Numbered from the stretch's first letter, positions 12,501-24,800 are shown. The stretch is DNA of 64,000 bases from Apiospora phragmitis (GCA_038363925.1 JAQQWL010000004.1:1302001-1366000); one strand, 5' to 3'. Translations and numbers: made by a program. The notes: generated from the letters alone by a model not told the origin.

Positions 12501-14568
12501 ATAAAAACCTTATAATATTTATTATTATTAAAGAATTAAATAAACGATAAGTACAATAGTTTAAATTCCTTTTAGAATTTAATTTTATTATTATTTATTA
12601 GAAGGGTAGCGAGAATGGTCGCGCCGACGCGTTGAGCTAACGACTAGACTATTAGGAGGAGGTCTCGTTCGAGATACTAACTATTCTTATATATAACTAG
12701 GACGGTAACCTTATACCGTAAAAATAATTAAATAATTCGATTACGAAAACCTTAAACTAGTCGTAATTAAAATAATTAGCGAATATAACTTCTATAATAA
12801 GGCTAAGGCCGCTTAATATTAATTATATAGAGAGCTATAGTTAATTCTACCGCTAAATAGGGCGTAAAAAATAATCGCGCTTAATTTTATAATTAAACTA
12901 TTAAATAAAATTAATTATAATAATATCTTAATAATTATAAATAAACTTATAAAGTATACCTACTTTTTATTATATAAAAAGTTTAGCGATATTAGCGACT
13001 TAGTATATATATTTCTCCGAATAATCGTTAACTAGTACGGGTTACTCGAAATAATTATTTCCGATAGAGATAAACTATTTACCGCTAAATTTTAAAAATT
13101 ACTTATAATATAATTTAATGTTAAACATAAGCTATTAACGGCTTACTATTCCTAGACGAATAGATAAACCGAGCGAATAAATTAAACCTTAAAATAATAT
13201 CTACGCTACTACGTTAATTACGAATAAAATAACTAGGTGTAATTATTATTTATAGCTTAATTCGTTTATAATAGTGTAAATAATAAAGCTATACGCATGT
13301 CACTATTTTAAGTAAACTATGAATATAACTTAAAAATTACCCGGAAACTCTTAGAAGGAAAGTTAGTACTTATTATAACTATATAAGTCGAAAAATTAAA
13401 AGAACTATAAATAATATTATAATAAGACCTTATTTTTCTTTAATAACGAATAAAGAGACACGTTAATTAAATAAAGTTAAAAGGATTAACTTTTAAAAAA
13501 AGAAATAAAGTTTACTTCTTATAATAAAATATTAAAATAAAGCGACCAAGCGATAAACTAGACTTTAAAAAGATCGGATTATTTAAAATCGTAGAAGTTA
13601 TTTTAAAAAATAATTACCGATTAATACTACTTAAAATAATACGGATATATCCTATATTTCATATTTTATTACTCGAGCTAGCGGCTAAGAAAACCCCGAT
13701 CGATATATAGCTAGAAATCGAAATAAATTAATACGAGTATAAAATCGACGGAATTATTAATAAAAAAAAAGAAAGGACGAAACTTTTAATACTTCGTTTA
13801 ATAAAAAGGTTATTTATTAAAAAATAATACTTAAGAACTTAAAAAATACTTAACGAATATTATAAAAGAACTTTAAAGGTTTAAAAAGAGCTCCCCTTAT
13901 AAAGATTAATAGGCTAGGCTTTAAAAAACCGGCTAAACTAAAGAACGATTAATCGATATCCTCGAAAACGCCTAAAGAACGTAAGTTATTTAAAGTAAAG
14001 TTCTCTTAATTAGTAATTAAAGAAGAAATACTATCCTCTTTATTCAGCTCTTATATCCCCCGACGGAACGTTTCCGAACGTTTTTTTACCATAACCTTTT
14101 TTATACGATAAAAACGAGCTAGGCGACCTAAAGTAATAAATAACTATATTTATAATAGGAATAGGGCCTCTTCTATATTTAACTCCTCCGCCTTTAGCTT
14201 TTTTTATTAGGCAGCTAGCTTCGTTAAAGCCGATATAATAAAGGTGCTATTATAAAAACGACTAACCCGAATATACTCCGAGTAACAAAACGACTTCTCG
14301 TTTATATAATAAGCTAGGTTTTAACGAAAATAATAAATACAGGGTATACTAATTAAGTCACCCGTGGATTCTAAATTAATAATAAGAGCTAAACGCGTAA
14401 CAGTTTTTTTTAACCGAGATTTTTCGACATAACTATTTATAATAAATATATATCTTAATAAAATTAAATAAAAAAAAGAAAAACCTATTACGACTTAATA
14501 TACAGGTAACCGAGGGTACTTATAAAATTAATACTTTAAAAATAAAATAATTAGAAAAAAGAGGATAG
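6554..14568 (+). pseudogene. gag-pol remnant of the Ty3/gypsy element (split by a Fot1-like insertion)
   Basis: No frame is open, but the signatures are legible. A CCHC zinc knuckle at about 7671-7713 reads YYNY.KQGNYTREYR, each Cys codon now a Tyr codon. The protease motif LLDSGA is at about 8987-9004. RT spans about 11500-11950 with WRIYIDY, NRYPLLLIG, FIALDLFNIYNLVRIK and an intact YLDDIL at 11847-11864. RNase H follows with KTDISDYIIG near 12285-12320 and RYYFNGIIK, VYTDYKNL. The integrase core, about 12990-13350, reads ISDRDKLFTAKF and TAYYS.TNR.TERIN, with Gln-to-stop and Asp-to-Asn changes. The region after 13680 may hold a degenerate integrase C-terminal or chromo-like domain, but I am not sure. 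The protein is not expressible. Confidence 0.85.
9369..11228 (+). mobile_element. Fot1/pogo-type DNA transposon (DDE_1), copy A, nested in the retrotransposon
   Basis: Terminal inverted repeats start ACGTATCCTATAAGCGAATG and end in the reverse complement, GCTTATAAGATACGT, flanked by TA on both sides. GCGAATGTCCC is repeated just inside the left end. The transposase is readable but broken: EDIYNFNETGFF near 9934-9970 (first catalytic Asp now Asn) and LVLNGYESYY for the LDGHESHH block near 10290. Later, LKKAYKKEIKYFIRAYI is visible. Length (1.86 kb), TA target and motifs fit the Fot1/pogo group of Tc1/mariner. It is younger than the retrotransposon it splits. Confidence 0.88.
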
Positions 14569-15228
14569 TATTATAACCCGACCTAACCATACGGTTAAAA
14601 ACCCTACTTACCGGCACGAGAATACGATAACCCGATCCGGCTACGATATAATAATTAGCGATCGTACCGCTAATTATATTAACGTAAACGTAGTTATATT
14701 TTAATAACGTGTAATAAAATAAGCGGCCTTAGTTTACGCGGCGATAGAACGAATACAAGCGGACATAATAATAAAGCACGACGAGTTACATAACGAGCCC
14801 TAGAGCAATAAAAGGCACGACGCCCGAAATAAGCTAACTAAGGTTAGATCACCGTGATCTAAAGGACGGATCACCGTGAGCTAATAATGGGATTACCGTA
14901 AGCCTATAAATAATCTAAAGGATTAATAGAGGAGGAATTAAATATATAACGGAAAGTATCTCTTATATATTTTATATAAATACTTTTTATTTTAATAATT
15001 AATTTAAATATTAATCTAACCTATTAATAAAATAAATAACTTTAATAACCTTATTATAAATACCCTTAAATCTACGCCCCTTTATTACCTTTATTCCTAT
15101 AAACTATTACTTATTATATTAATAAAAGCGGACTTTTATCGCACGTTTAAATACTCTCTCGTATTATTAATATAAACCTTAATACGTCTTACTAGGTTTC
15201 TTTTAAAACCTAGATAGCGTTCGTTACA
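14569..15228 (+). repeat. 3' LTR of the plus-strand retrotransposon
   Basis: Starts TATTATAACCCGACC (mutated TG) and ends AGCGTTCGTTACA, followed by the AGTCG target duplication. It is clearly the same sequence as the 5' LTR, but each copy has its own set of C/T and G/A differences, as expected if RIP hit the two repeats independently. Confidence 0.85.
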
Positions 15229-15842
15229 AGTCGGTACTCGTAAAGTTAGCCCCTTATTAAGCTACCTATACGCGGCCTTCTTTTTAAGAGGGAAACATCG
15301 TAGGAGTAACGAAATAAGCGTTTAAGTATATACTAAAGAGTATATATTTTTAATTAATTTGTCGTATATCGAAAAATATCGCGAAATTAATGTTATACCC
15401 CTCCATGTCACATAACTAACTATCTATGCCTCAGGTCGCGATTTCTTAGCCCTGCTATAATATTTACTTCGTTACGTTTAAAAACGGGTAGTACTTATAA
15501 CATTTAAATATTATTTAAATTTTAATAGGTACTTATTAAAAAACATTTTAATATTAATGTTAAATATGATAAATTAAATATTAAATAACTTATAAAATAT
15601 CCCTTTTATATAATTAAAAACGTCTTTTAAAAAACGTTAATTTAGTTTTTTTAAAGGGTTAAATAGTTTAAAATTCACGAATTTAATTTAAAAAAGCCCG
15701 TATTATTAATGAATTTTAAAAGAACTAAACTAATAAAATGAAAAAGCGTTTAATAATAAATAAAGACGAAGATAAAAGTTCGTTTAAACAAAAATTAATT
15801 AATAAAAAGCGTTCTAATATTTATAATAAAATAAATTATAAT

Positions 15843-15906
15843 ATATAAACATATAAAAGAGATATAAACATATAAAAGAGATATAAACATATAAAAGAGA
15901 TATAAA
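15843..15906. repeat. Tandem repeat, 19-bp unit x 3.3
   Basis: The unit ATATAAACATATAAAAGAG is repeated three times without change, then begins a fourth time. Three exact units inside heavily mutated DNA suggest that the array formed after the RIP phase. Confidence 0.8.
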
Positions 15907-17474
15907 ATTAGGTAGCGAATTAAATAACGAGTTTTTTTAAAGACTTTTGAACGTTATAATTAAATTAATCTATATAAAATTATCGAAATATAATAAAGGT
16001 AAATTCTTTAATAATATAAATCACTTAATAATAAATCACGTTAAACTTTTTTTACATTTACTTTTAAGATAATATATTTATAAATATTTTAATTCTTTAT
16101 TATTTAATATAGACACTTTTTTAAATTCCTTTAATATTTTTTTTTTTTATATTCGACGATATTTATTTTTTAACCGATATATTTTCGAATAAATATTAAA
16201 TTCTTATAATTAAATATAATATTATTATTATTTTTCTTTTTTCGATAAGGTATTATTTAATAAGTTAATAAAAGTGTTTTTATACCCTTTTTATATAATA
16301 TACTAGTATTAATATTTAAAGTTTAAGTTTACTAAATTTTTTAAAAATTATAACTTTTTACAAGTATTTTATAATGATAAACATGTTATTTTTATTTAAT
16401 GTATATTTATATATTTTAAAAGCTTTAAATATATTCTTTTACACGTTTATAAGCTTATAATTCTTTTTAAGTGTATTTAAAATATTAATTCATAATATAC
16501 TTTTTTTAATCTCGTTTTTTTAAATAATATTATTATAACTTTTATAAATGTTTTTATAATAATAAATACGCTTATAGTTTATCTAAAATAAAACTTTCAT
16601 TTTCTTTTAATATAAAATAAGTCGCTTATTACTTTATTAAATAAGTTATTTATTTTTAAGTTTCTTTATAATGTTTTTAATATAAACATTATATATATAT
16701 AATATTTATAAACGAGATGTAAAAATGATCGTTTATAAAATAATTTCCGTTAATTTTTAATTAAACCTTATTTTAATAAATATTTAATATAAATATTTTA
16801 AATTCGAATAAAAAATACCGTGGATAATTAACTATTCGTAAATCTTTATATTTTAAAGCTAAGCGATTTTATTTATAAACTCGTTTATTAATATATTAAT
16901 TAATAGCTTATAATTTACAGGTTATTTTCATTAATTAATCGGATTTTCATTGTTATTTAAATTAATATAAGTCGAGGTAAATTCTTTATATATCATTATA
17001 ACGCTTTAGGTATAACTTTTTTAAATTTAAAAAGTTTAAAAAATTATCTAGCTTCTTTTTTCGTTATTAAATACTTAATATGCTTATTATATTAAGCTAA
17101 TTAAAATAAGTTCTTATAAAAGTGTTTTCCTTTTAAGTAATATTAATATATTATTTTTTAAAGACTTTTTAAAACTCTGTTTTAAATATTAATCTTTTTA
17201 AACGTGAAACTTTTTATTTTTATTTTTTATAATTATAATAAGTAATGTTTTTCGATTATAGTTAATAGTATCGAAATTTATGAACCCGTTATAATAATTA
17301 TATATAATAATATATTTTAGTTATATATTAATATAATCACCTCGTATTAGTTTAAATTTAATTATTTTATTATTATTAACCGCTTTACTTCTCGCGGAGG
17401 CGTTTATATTAACGTGTATTAATTTTAATAATAAGTTTTATGTATAAAAAGAAATAATTAAAGGTAATAAACTA

Positions 17475-19846
17475 ACGTACCCCACTGTTTAATTTCTATT
17501 ACTATTTAATTTCCCCTCTTTTTTAAACATTATATAATAATATATAATTAATTTTATTATAATATTTAAAGTACCTTATAAGCGAATATTCCATTCTTAT
17601 ATACCCTTTTTAATAAAATATAAATTAATTTTATTATAACATATTTAATATATTAAAATTAATCGCAATTTTTATTTCTAAATATTTCTATATTATTCTA
17701 ATAAGTACGCGTATTATACCCGGGCTCTCCGTAGATTTTATAACGTTATAAGCGTGTTTTAAACGTTTTCGTATAATTACTCCTCCGACGCGATTAGTTT
17801 TATAATTACTTATTAACGTTTTCTTAAAACTATACTTTTTTTTAATTTATATACGAAGTGATCCTCTATCTTATAGCTGTTTTTTTCGTACGGCGGCGAC
17901 GGCTAAGTATTTTATTTACTTTTCGAAATATTACGTTCTTACTTTTTAAAAAAGTAACTCGGTATATAATTTATATTATAACCTTTATAATTTAATTAAA
18001 ATTAATTAAAATAAATATTAAAATATGTAGCTTTATATCTAACTATAAAATAATATATTCTAAATTATACGGAACGAGTCTTAGTTTTTAAGAACCTCCT
18101 TATATATTCGAAACGGTAAAAATCGCTTGAAACGCTTTTAAAAACGCTAGTAGGAAGTCCTCCTTAAAAATATAAGTAATATACGCCTTTATAAAGCCTT
18201 TAATTTCTTTTTTATACGCTTTTTTTAATATATAAAAACAGCTTATATTAAGAGGTTAGAATTTATATAATAAATAAGAAAGTATATAGAGTATAATAAT
18301 CGAGTTTTTCGTAATAAAGCTTAAACGTTATCGAGTAATAGTTTTTATAGCCGTTTAAAATCAAGAGGCGATAATAACCTTTTATACGAGACTTAGTATA
18401 TTAATTAAAGTATCGAATTTAGTCCTCGCCTTTTTTATTCGTAATTTAGTTATTTTTTATAATTACGACTACTTAATCCTTCGGTAATAGGTTATTTTTA
18501 TACTAGGAAGAGAGGTACGTTTTCCCGGTAAAGATAATATACGAAGGGATGGCGTAACCATTTAATCCCACGCCTTAAATAATTATAACTTATTCCTAGT
18601 TCTTTTATTATATTACTTTAGGCTTTCCGCGTTAATTAAAGGTAGTTATAATTATTTCGAACGAGATTTAATTTATAAAAAACCCGGTTTCGTTAAAATT
18701 ATATGTATCCTCCTTTTTTATTTTATATTTATTAATTATATTTTATTTAAAGAATAATAACGTATAATACGCGTTAAACCCTTTATAAAACACTCTTTAA
18801 TAATTAATTTTTTAATTAAAATATGTCCGGAGGTTTAATTATTATCGTATAAAATTAAAAGCTTAATTAACGTCGACGCGTCCCGCGCTATATAAACTAA
18901 ATAATTAATTCGCTATATCTTTTATATTACTTAACCGGGGAGAAAACGATCGCGTATTTAAATTAATAATATATCTAATAATTAATTCCTTTTTAAAATT
19001 AAAAAACTTTCGAAAGTTTATAGAGATTTCGGATCGTAATCGAATTCCGCGTCGTTAGTTACGTAACGTCGACTTTAAGATATAATATATCGCTATAGCT
19101 TTTCCTATACTTAATTTCGAGTTATTTTAAAACGTTAAACTAAACCTTTTTTCTTTATTTTTTAGTTCTATACTTATTAAAATAAAGTTAATTAAAAGTT
19201 ATAGCTCGCTTATATACGCAGCTCGTTTATAAGGTATGTTAAAATTAATTAAAACTATTTAAAATCGTTTTTATTAAATACTTTTACGTTATTTTGATAA
19301 GTGCGCGTATTATGCCCGGGCTCCCCGTAGATTTTATAGCGTTACGGGCGCGTTTTAAGCCTTTTCGTACGATTACTACTCCGGCGCGATTTATTTTATA
19401 GTTATTCTTAACGTCGCTTTAAAACTATAGGTTTTTTTTAGTTTATATACGAAGTAATGTTTTATTTTATAGCTGTTTTTTTATATAGCGGCGTCGGCTA
19501 AGTATCTTATTTACTTTTCGTAATACGTTTACTTTACCTTTTAAAAAAGCGAGCTGGTATATAACTTATGTTCTACTTTTTATAATCTAGTTAAACTTAA
19601 TTAAAATAAATATCGAAAAGCTATTTTAATACCGTATAATCCGGTTTCGAACGTATTCGGTTTAAGATTAAGCCTTAATCGAGTTATTTAAAGTTTTTAA
19701 TTTTTAAGGAATAAAATAACGGTACTTTCTTTTTAAAAGCCGACTATAATAATATAGTAAAAGAACGCGGTAAAAGTAAAGCGTTACGCGAAAATGTAGG
19801 AAAGTGAGGAATTAGACCGTGCAGGAAATTAGACCGTGGGGTACGT
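17475..19846 (-). mobile_element. Fot1-related TIR element with a distinct terminus, internally deleted
   Basis: Left end ACGTACCCCACTGTTTAATT and right end AATTAGACCGTGGGGTACGT are inverted repeats flanked by TA; the right end also repeats AATTAGACCGTG. Once the nested copy B (17569-19239) is removed, about 700 bases remain. They match the 3' part of the Fot1-like elements in minus orientation (CGCGTATTATGCCCGGGCTC at about 19300), so this is a shortened relative with its own terminus type. The empty site is recognisable by comparison with 45550-45580. Confidence 0.7.
17569..19239 (-). mobile_element. Fot1/pogo-type transposon, copy B (chimeric ends), nested
   Basis: Minus-oriented copy, 1.67 kb, with TA at both ends. 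On the plus strand it starts AAGTACCTTATAAGCGAATA and then shows the 3'-end landmark GCGTATTATACCCGGGC. It ends AGCTCGTTTATAAGGTATGT. Compared with the other copies it lacks an internal piece near 18010. Its transposase 3' end resembles copies A and H, whereas its 5' end matches copy G. The coding region is destroyed. Confidence 0.8.
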
Positions 19847-20698
19847 TAATTAAATTATTTTTTAATTTCTTCTTTTAATCTTTAATAATATATTACAATT
19901 TTCGTAGCTTTAATATAATTTAATTAAGTTATAATATATTAAAATTCGATAATATAAAAAGTTGATAATCTTTTTTACTTTAAAGTCTTAAGATTTCTTT
20001 TAACTTATCGCTTTTTAAAGCGGCTTTAAAAAAGTAACTTAAAAATGTTCTCGAAGCTATTATAATTTTTAAAGATTTATTAGACATCTGTTCGATATAA
20101 TTTCATTGATGAATTATTTTTATAAGATCGTTTAAATGAGTTTTAAACTAAACGAAAAGTTTTTTTTAAAAAAAAAACTAAGCGGCGTAAATAACTCGTT
20201 AAATAGTATTTTAAAATATTTTTTTCATAAAAGTATTAATAATTTTTAATTTAAACAAGGAATCTTTAAAAATTCCCTCTTATTTTATTAAAAAGTAATA
20301 ATATATTAGTTTTTATTTTATTTTTAAATATAATAATAGTTTCAATAATACTAATAATAATATAAAAGAAATATACTTTTTTACGGAATTTATTAATATT
20401 ATAAAGTATTTATTTTAATACTTTTTAATTAGAAGTTCGTTACGTTTTCTTTTAAATTTAATATAATAATATTTTTAATTAAGGTTCTTTTCTTCGAAAT
20501 ATTTAATCCGTTTAATTAATACTTAATAGATAAAACTATTATTATCGATTTTTATAACGAATGTTTATTAAATGATATTAAAAATAATAATGAGGTTTTT
20601 TATTAAATAAAATAATAAAGTTTGAATATAAGCTTAATTTTAATAAAGATATTATATAAAGTTTATATAATAGTTTATAAAAATAGAAATAATTAAAA

Positions 20699-21370
20699 TA
20701 TAATAAATATTACATAAGTTTTAATATAAACTTAATAAAATAAATTTGAATTTATATTAATAATATAAAAAAGTATTTAAATATAAAGCAACGCTTTATT
20801 AATATAATAAGTAATAATATTTAATTTATAATATAATAATAATAAAACTTAAATAAAGCTATTTATATAATAGAATTACTAAGATTAGTTACTTTAATAA
20901 TAAATTAAATTAATATTTAAATGAATTATTAAAATAAAATGTGTTTATATAAAATATATTGGGAATATTTATTATTATATATTTAATTTCTTTCTTATTA
21001 ACTTAAAGATCACGCGAATTTTATGAGATTTTATAAAGCCGAATGTTTAAGTTTCGTTTAAATCTCGAGATTCGTTGCGTAATCTTTTTTTATTTTAATT
21101 ATTATTTATATAATTTCTCTTATATTATTTATTTTATTTTATTATTAAACTATTATTTTAAAGTATTTATATTAATTATTATTTACTATTATAATATTAA
21201 CTTTAACGATTAGTTAATAATATAGTAACTTTTATTACTATAAATAAAACTATACGCGTTAATTAACGAGGTTAAATTACGCTTAATACTTTATAAGCGC
21301 TTTAAATTATCGTAGTCTCGTTTTAAAAGTAAATACTAGCCGTATCGTCGAGTTAAGTCGTAATATAGTT
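20699..21370 (-). repeat. Degenerate LTR (5' LTR of the old minus-strand element)
   Basis: The start TATAATAAATATTAC and the following ATTAATATAATAAGTAATAA track the LTRs at 3385, 41236 and 46429. The CTCGAGGATCTCGCG core of the better copies appears here as a mutated AAGATCACGCGAATTTT. The end is blurred and placed only approximately. Confidence 0.55.
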
Positions 21371-21967
21371 TAAAAAGTAATATAGTTCGCTTAGTAATAA
21401 ATTACGTTATATTTAAAAAACGAGCTTTATTTATTAATACTTTTTATATTAAATAAAAGTTTTACTAGGTATTTATAAAGCGGCTAATAACGTTTTAAAG
21501 TTATTATTTATAATAATATTAAAGGTAACACATTTAATAATATAATAAAGGATAGTATTTAAATTAAAATAAACTATTACGTTATTTAAAGTTAGAAATA
21601 ATCTTTAAAAATTTTATTATTTTAAAAAGCATTAAGTTATATTAATAAAGGTGGCGTTTATAATTTATTAAAAAAAAGAATAGGTTTATTAATTTATAAT
21701 TAAAATGTGATTGTTTAAACTTTTAACATTAAAATAAAAGAAATTAAAAACTTAAATATAAAATAATATAAAGAAATAAATAAATAAATAATAATAGTGA
21801 AGTTATAAATATTAAGTAATTAATCTTTTATTATAATTAATTAATTAAAAATAAATAATATTATAAAAAAAATTAATAAGAAATAAACACGATGATTTTT
21901 TTTAATTAAATAAACGCCGTATAGTAATTATAAGATAAATTATATTTATAAGTTATATAATAAATTA
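21371..21967. other. AT-rich sequence, nothing recognised
   Basis: RIP-like composition with no terminal repeats or readable protein motif. It lies between a degenerate LTR and Fot1-like copy D. Confidence 0.5.
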
Positions 21968-24485
21968 ACGTATCCTATAAGCGAATATCTTATATAAGCG
22001 AATATCCTACTTTTATAAATTTCCTTATAACCTTAACCTTTTTTTATATTCTTTTACGTCCGAAAATACTATAAATTTAAAAAGAGAGTAATATAACTTT
22101 AGCGCTTTAAGCGCTTTAAAAAGATTTAATTTTAAGCGTATAAAAGGCTATATTAATTTATTACGTTTTATTAAAAACTTTATAACATAAACGAAATAAT
22201 TAACCTATATAACATAAAATATATATAAATTCTTAAAAGCTTTTAAATTTTAAAAAAATGCGATTATTTAATATATTATTAATTTAAATATACGATTATT
22301 TTTTCCCCGGTTAAATAATATAAAAAATATAGCGAATCGATTATTTAATTTATATAACGCGGGACGCGTCGGTATTAATTAAGCCTTTAATTTTATATAA
22401 TAATAACTAGACTTCCAGACGCGTTTAAACCGAAAAATCAATTATTAAAAAGTCCTTTACGAAAATCCTAACGCGTATCTCGCGTGGTTTACCTTTATAC
22501 GGAATATAATTTATAAATACGAGATCTAAAAAGAGGATATCTATAATTTCGACGAGACCGGCTTTTTTATAAGCTAAATCTCGTTCGAAATAATCGTAAC
22601 CACTTTTAATTAACGCGGAAAATTTAAGGTAATATAATAAAAGAACCGGGAATAGGTTATAATTATTTAAGGCATTAGATTACACGGTTACGCCATCCCT
22701 TCGTATATTATTTTTACCGGGAAAACGCACCTCTTTTTTTAGTACGAAAACAGCCTATTATTAAAGAACTAAGTAATCGTAATTATTAAAAATAACTAAA
22801 TTACGAATAAAAAAAGCGAAAACTAAATTCGATATTTTAATTAATATATTAAGTCTTATACGAAAAGTCGTTATCGCTTTTTAGTTTTAAACGATTACGA
22901 AAATTATTACTTAATAACTTTTGAGCTTTATTATAAAAAAAACTCGATTATTATACTCTATATATTTTCTTATTCGTTATATAAGCTTTAACCTTTTAAT
23001 ATTAGCTATTTTTATACGTTAAAAAAGCGTATAAAAAAGAAATTAAATATTTTATACGGGCGTATATTATTTATATTTTAAAGGAAAACTTTTTACTAAC
23101 GTTTTTAAAAGCGTTTTAAACGATTTCTACCGTTTTAAATATATAAAGAGGCTTTCGAAAAATAAGACTTATCCCGTATAATTTAAAATATATTATTTTA
23201 TAATTAGATATAAAACTATATACTTTAATATCTCCGGGGACGTTTTTCGGCCTACTTATTCCTTAAAAATTAAAAACTTTAAATAACTCGATTAAAGCTT
23301 TATTTTAAACCGAATACGTTTAAAACTATATTATTAAATATTAAAATAGCTTTTTAATATTTATTTTAATTAGTTTTAATTAAATTATAAAAATTATAAC
23401 GTATATTATATAGCGAGTTATTTTTTTAAAAGGTAAGAACGCGATATTTTAAAAGTTAAATAAGATGCTTAGCCGGCGCCGCCGTACGAAAAAAAACGGC
23501 TATAAGATAGAAGATCATTTCGTATATAAGCTAGAGAAGACTTATAGTTTTAAAAGGACGTTAATAAATAATTATAAGACGAATCGCGTCGGAGGAGTGA
23601 TTATATAAAGACGTTTAAGACACGCTTATAGCGTGTAACGAACGCTATCCGGGTTTTAAAAGAAACCTAGTAAGACGTACTAGGGTTTATATTAATAATA
23701 CGAGAGAGTATCTAAACGTGCGATAAGAGTCGCTCTTATCGATATAACGGGTAATAGTTTATAAAAACGAAGGTAATTAAGGTACGTAGGCTTAAAGGTA
23801 TTTATAATAGTTTTATTAAAACTGTTTATTTTATTAATAAATTAAAATTAATACTTAAATTAATTATTAAAATAAAGAGTATTTATATAAAATATGTAAG
23901 GAACGTTTATTATTATATATCTAATCTCTTCCCTTATTAATTTATTAAATTATTTAGCTTACCCTCGTATTTTAATAATCCGGGTGATCCCCTTATTAAT
24001 TAGATTACCGACTTACTTCGCCGTTCCCGGTAATCCCCGTGATCTATCACGTGACGTTATCCTTGCTGCTTCTTTGGGCCGTGTCCAGCCTACTGCGGTT
24101 TAGGATACTATCGTCGTGGTCGTCGTACGCTTTTATAGTATTGGTACGCTTATATTAATATAGTTAGCGACGCGGTCGGTAGCCGTGACATCGTACCCTA
24201 GGCGGGGCATCGTAAATCCGGCCCGGTGGTTTTATGGGTCTTGGCCGTATGATTTAGGTCAGGTCGTAACATAGCGCTATAGAATCTGCGGAGAGCCCGG
24301 GCATAATACGCGTACTTATTAGAATAATATAAAAGTATTTAGAGATAAAGATTCCGATTAATTTTAATATATTAAATACGTTGTGGTAAAATTAACTTAT
24401 ATTTTACCGGAAGGGGTATAAAAGAATGAGACATTCGCTTATGTGGGACATTCGCTTATGTGGGACATTCGCTTGTGGGATACGT
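21968..24485 (+). mobile_element. Fot1/pogo-type transposon, copy D, split by a solo LTR
   Basis: TA-flanked ends ACGTATCCTATAAGCGAATA and GTGGGATACGT. Inside the right end the word GGGACATTCGCTTATGT is repeated almost exactly three times in tandem. The transposase reads EDIYNFDETGFFIS near 22530-22571, with the first catalytic Asp intact, but stops are frequent. Without the 638-bp LTR and its duplicated target the element is about 1.88 kb, like copies A, G and H. The right part after the LTR is only lightly mutated compared with the left part. Confidence 0.88.
23634..24271 (-). mobile_element. Solo LTR inserted in Fot1-like copy D
   Basis: The LTR runs from TGTAACGAACGCTATCC to GGTCAGGTCGTAACA, with classical TG...CA ends. 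It is flanked on both sides by TAGCG, an exact 5-bp target duplication; the uninterrupted site is visible in copy A at the equivalent position. No internal region is present, so recombination between two LTRs left a solo copy. Its half from about 23960 to 24271 is much richer in GC than the surroundings, which points to a young insertion that escaped most RIP. It belongs to the same LTR family as 5913-6553 but in the opposite orientation. Confidence 0.9.
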
Positions 24486-24800
24486 TAATTAAAATATAGA
24501 GGGGGTGTGAGAAAGAAAAGATGTAATCTCCCAAGCTAAGTTTTCTGACCCCGCAGGGTGTGTCCATCAGGAAGGAGCCACGCGCACCTCTGATCTAAAC
24601 TAACTTCCAGAAAGTGCTTGGTTCGATTTGCTCCAACAATTCTTGATAATACCGATTAAGTTCTACCCGCCGCCACGCTGCGTACAAGCCAATGCCATTA
24701 GCCTCCTTCTCTTGGCCCTGCCGTTATTGGCGGTGATATTGGTACATACTTCCACTGACGTTCACTGATGCTTAAATCTACATAGTAATCCTCGGCCTTA
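24486..24800. other. Junction of AT-rich block 1 and gene island
   Basis: About 315 bases of ordinary composition, forming the 3' flank of the HET gene. The TIR of copy D ends directly at its left border. No further feature is seen. Confidence 0.6.

Larger units (their letters stand above)
5913..15228 (+). mobile_element. Full-length Ty3/gypsy LTR retrotransposon, RIP-inactivated
   Basis: It has two related LTRs (5913-6553 and 14569-15228) and flanks GGTCG on the left and AGTCG on the right, a 5-bp target duplication differing by one G-to-A change. The order of protein signatures between the LTRs is gag zinc knuckle, protease, reverse transcriptase, RNase H, integrase; integrase after RT defines Ty3/gypsy. 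A polypurine tract (AGAAAAAAGAGGA, 14553-14565) sits directly before the 3' LTR. A Fot1-like transposon is inserted between protease and RT; without it the element is about 7.45 kb. The same family, in the opposite orientation, forms 41236-49585. Confidence 0.9.
15229..20698 (-). mobile_element. Internal region of an older, degenerate minus-strand retrotransposon
   Basis: From about 16000 to 17470 and again from 19850 to 20698 this sequence aligns with 43975-46428, the 5' internal part of the minus-strand retrotransposon in block 2 (for example, GAAATAATTAA followed by a TA site where a TIR element is inserted here). It is far more degraded than that copy. It is interrupted at 17473-19848 by a TIR element that is itself interrupted. 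A little less mutated sequence at 15390-15460 is not assignable. No open frame remains. Confidence 0.6.
2880..24485. other. AT-rich block 1, RIP-mutated nested transposons
   Basis: Extremely AT-rich, with almost no long open frames. TpA is abundant while CpA and TpG are rare by eye, although CpG survives. Transposon proteins can still be read if Tyr, Asn and stop codons are read back as Cys/His, Asp and Gln/Trp, which is what C-to-T and G-to-A mutation by RIP produces. The parts, as far as they can be resolved, are listed separately. Confidence 0.9.

Noticed and set aside
2880..24485. Mitochondrial or centromeric origin of the AT-rich DNA
   Set aside because: Ty3/gypsy and Fot1-type remnants with target duplications and C-to-T type decay explain the composition; no mitochondrial gene is visible.
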